From NCBI GenBank assembly GCA_026692885.1, contig JAPLNJ010001160.1, positions 1-42,863 of the forward strand: a stretch of DNA of 42,863 nt, in the 5' to 3' direction. Both the position numbers and the translations under genes were made by a program. Shown here in pieces: positions 41,449 to 42,863 of the stretch. Numbering within the stretch: the first letter of the stretch is position 1; every line of letters starts with the position of its first letter. This DNA is from Planctomycetota bacterium (GTDB taxonomy: Bacteria; Planctomycetota; Planctomycetia; Pirellulales; Pirellulaceae). The notes under the pieces were generated by a model that was not told the DNA's origin, ran no database searches, and worked only from the letters and a program-made list of their open reading frames with translations.

Positions 41449-41581
41449 CTGTGAAAAAATGTGCAAACACGATTCACGGTAGGGTGGGCCAAGTACTCGC
41501 GGCCCACCAATTCTAAGAAAATGGCCTTGCGCTGGCTGGTGGGCCGCGATTACTTGGCCCACCCTACACATTTTTTCGCAG
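41449..41581. repeat. Family D element nested inside another inverted repeat
   Basis: The inner part (41479-41567) is a full family D palindrome: GTAGGGTGGGCCAAGTACTC...GGCCCACCA facing its inverse with one mismatch. Outside it, CTGTGAAAAAATGTG and CACATTTTTTCGCAG form a second inverted pair. This suggests insertion of D into an older element, or a larger composite. It fills most of the spacer between the heme protein and lpxI. Confidence 0.75.
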
Positions 41582-41604
41582 TCCCTACGGTGCTCCGGAC
41601 CGCG

Positions 41605-42507
41605 TCAGCCCGGTCGCTCCAGATCCTCACACCGACCGTCGTCCACGGCGACGATCGTCAGTTGGTGGCGGCGGGAGAACTCGAACACCTCGGCTTCGTC
41701 CACCAAAATGGTCTGGCCGGCTTCGACCGCCAACAGTTTGGCCCCGGCCTCGACGAGCGTCCGAACGGTGCCCATTCCGACCGTGGGCACGTCGAACCGC
41801 ATGTCCTGTCGGGGCTTGGCCACTTTGACGACGGTAAAGCCGCCTTGCGGACACAGTTGCCCAGCCCGTCGGATACACTCGTCCGTCCCCTCGACGGCTT
41901 CTACGGCCAGCACGGCGCGACCTTGGACGGCGACCGTCTGGCCGACGTCCAAGCGTCCCATCTCCTTGGCCAAACGCCAGCCGAATTCGATGTCTTTCTG
42001 CTGGCTGCTGGTCGGCACGCGGCCGGTCAAGATACCCAACTTCACGAGTAACTCCGGTACGAAATCGGTGGCAGGTGCAAAATGAATCCCGTCCTCGGCA
42101 AAGGCGTTCACCACCGCCATCAGCAGGCTGTCGTCGTTGCGATCCGCCGTCTTGGTAATCCAATGAGGATAGAAGGTACGGACACAGCGCCAATCCGGCA
42201 AGTGCTTGAGCCAAGCTCGATTCTGGAACAGCAGCACCTTGTGGATCTTGCCAGCCATCGTGGCCTGACAGATCCCCTGGCGACGGAAGTAGCGGATAGC
42301 GGCGCCCAACTTGCCCAAGCCGACCTCACGGAAATCCTGGCAGACCGTCCGCAAGAACGGATCGGCATGGCCTTGGATGCCCAGGCAGACGACGTGAAAC
42401 CCTTGTGCCCGCAGGGACTCGGCGATGACGATCGGATACCGTCCCCAACCGGCGATGAGGCCGATCCTGCGGGAATCGCTGAGCAGGAGCGGGGCAGGAG
42501 AACTCAA
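41605..42507 (-). CDS. lpxI: UDP-2,3-diacylglucosamine diphosphatase LpxI (DUF1009)
   Basis: A 300-residue protein with the LpxI/DUF1009 pattern. RIGLIAGWGRYPIVIAE lies near the N-terminus. Next are GKLGAAIRYFRRQGICQATMAGKI and the acidic RNDDSLLMAV. The C-terminal catalytic half has AVLAVEAVEGTDECI and RFDVPTVGMGTVRTL. LpxI cleaves UDP-2,3-diacylglucosamine to lipid X plus UMP in lipid A synthesis, on the inner face of the cytoplasmic membrane. Its presence implies LPS in this organism. The start is a TTG at 42507 with GAGGAG upstream; an ATG at 42514 is out of frame. No other lpx gene is adjacent. Confidence 0.95.
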   Translation of the reverse strand: MSSPAPLLLSDSRRIGLIAGWGRYPIVIAESLRAQGFHVVCLGIQGHADPFLRTVCQDFREVGLGKLGAAIRYFRRQGICQATMAGKIHKVLLFQNRAWLKHLPDWRCVRTFYPHWITKTADRNDDSLLMAVVNAFAEDGIHFAPATDFVPELLVKLGILTGRVPTSSQQKDIEFGWRLAKEMGRLDVGQTVAVQGRAVLAVEAVEGTDECIRRAGQLCPQGGFTVVKVAKPRQDMRFDVPTVGMGTVRTLVEAGAKLLAVEAGQTILVDEAEVFEFSRRHQLTIVAVDDGRCEDLERPG

Positions 42508-42546
42508 GACTCATCGGCTCCTCACGCGGCCGCTAGCCGCAAACAA

Positions 42547-42605
42547 GTAGGTCAGGCTTTCCAGCCTGACGCAAACCGAGCGTCAGCCAGGAAAGGCTGA
42601 CCTAC
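42547..42605. repeat. Family C palindrome, intergenic copy (59 bp)
   Basis: GTAGGTCAGGCTTTCCAGCC at the left pairs with ...GGAAAGGCTGACCTAC at the right. The ends match those of the in-gene copy at 39237-39314. It lies upstream of lpxI. Confidence 0.85.
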
Positions 42606-42734
42606 AGCCTGCACAGATCACCCAGGTGCAGACTCGACCGGACACACCGACCCTCAGGCTGGGCTGATGAAAAGGTCTCGTGTTTCCGCTTCGACTCTGT
42701 CTACAGGGACACCTCTCCCTCCGGGCTCGTTGTA

Positions 42735-42863
42735 CTACATAAGTTTGTTGGGCGAAATTTTTTTTACTCCCGGCCCGAAGGCGTTCCACGCGTTGGACAG
42801 ATCGTAGCTGCGCTGCAAGCCGACCCATAAGGTTTGCGTGCCGGGATGGTTTTTCGGACGGTC
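42735..42863 (-). CDS. C-terminal end of a probable IS4/Tn5-type transposase (partial)
   Basis: Reading leftward from the window edge, a frame of 42 residues ends at a TAG. It contains NHPGTQTLWVGLQRSYDLSN and then AWNAFGPG. The pattern of a PG-x-x-TLW-x-GLQR helix before the C-terminus is, from memory, that of Tn5/IS4-like transposases, where it ends the protein. The remainder and the far end of the insertion sequence lie outside the window. Spacer 42606-42734 would contain its right terminal repeat, but I could not identify it without the other end. Confidence 0.5.
   Translation of the reverse strand, partial: DRPKNHPGTQTLWVGLQRSYDLSNAWNAFGPGVKKISPNKLM

Noticed and set aside
42583..42828. 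81-codon minus-strand frame near the right edge
   Set aside because: It overlaps the transposase-like frame, which reads far more like protein, and it runs through repeat sequence.
1..42863. tRNA and rRNA genes
   Set aside because: Scanning by eye for T-arm motifs and conserved rRNA words gave only matches inside clear protein genes; a tRNAscan run would be needed to be certain.

Overview
The window reads as chromosomal DNA of a planctomycete, most likely of the Pirellulales type. The evidence is the GC-rich sequence, long spacers full of palindromic MITE-like repeats, the signature repeat-encoded peptides VGQPFQAD and REGEAPSQP inside proteins, a hydrazine-synthase-alpha-like multiheme protein, a MoxR/DUF58/BatA/VWA cluster, and McsA/McsB. 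This assignment is inferred from gene content, not from a database search.

Layout. Positions 1-2.5 kb: the tail of an unidentified gene, a membrane/coiled-coil protein, and a decayed toxin-antitoxin island (intact HicB-like antitoxin, a HicA stub fused to an AbrB-like antitoxin, and a PIN toxin missing its first catalytic Asp). 2.8-5.1 kb: a DEDDh exonuclease (minus) and an OFA-type MFS transporter (plus). 5.4-12.9 kb (minus): LysR regulator, gltB and gltD, the two subunits of glutamate synthase, with a palindromic element between gltB and gltD. 13.4-15.0 kb: folC carrying an in-frame minisatellite. 15.5-19.8 kb: two convergent secreted carbohydrate-active proteins (beta-helix and glycoside hydrolase). 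20.1-22.1 kb: a DinG/Rad3-like helicase. 22.2-24.2 kb: gene-poor DNA with a truncated nucleotidyltransferase/partner pair, a candidate structured ncRNA with an intrinsic terminator on the minus strand, and repeats. 24.2-35.1 kb (plus): a large membrane-anchored protein of unknown function, a HEAT-repeat protein, then MoxR ATPase, DUF58, BatA-like and VWA proteins. 35.4-36.4 kb (minus): a Tat-exported alpha/beta hydrolase. 36.6-38.4 kb: mcsA-mcsB behind a good sigma-70-like promoter. 38.5-41.4 kb: discoidin/beta-propeller/c-type heme protein. 41.6-42.5 kb (minus): lpxI (lipid A synthesis, so a Gram-negative-type envelope). The right edge cuts into a probable transposase.

What stands out is how the repeat families interact with genes. 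At least a dozen unrelated palindromic families occur in 43 kb. Several abut or supply stop codons (MFS transporter, gltD, BatA-like gene). Two are read through in frame as protein sequence (26 codons exactly in the heme protein; about 35 codons in the BatA-like protein). One lies directly before the VWA gene, which then seems to start at a CTG codon behind a good ribosome-binding site. The best candidate for something undescribed is the minus-strand structured RNA near 23.0 kb.
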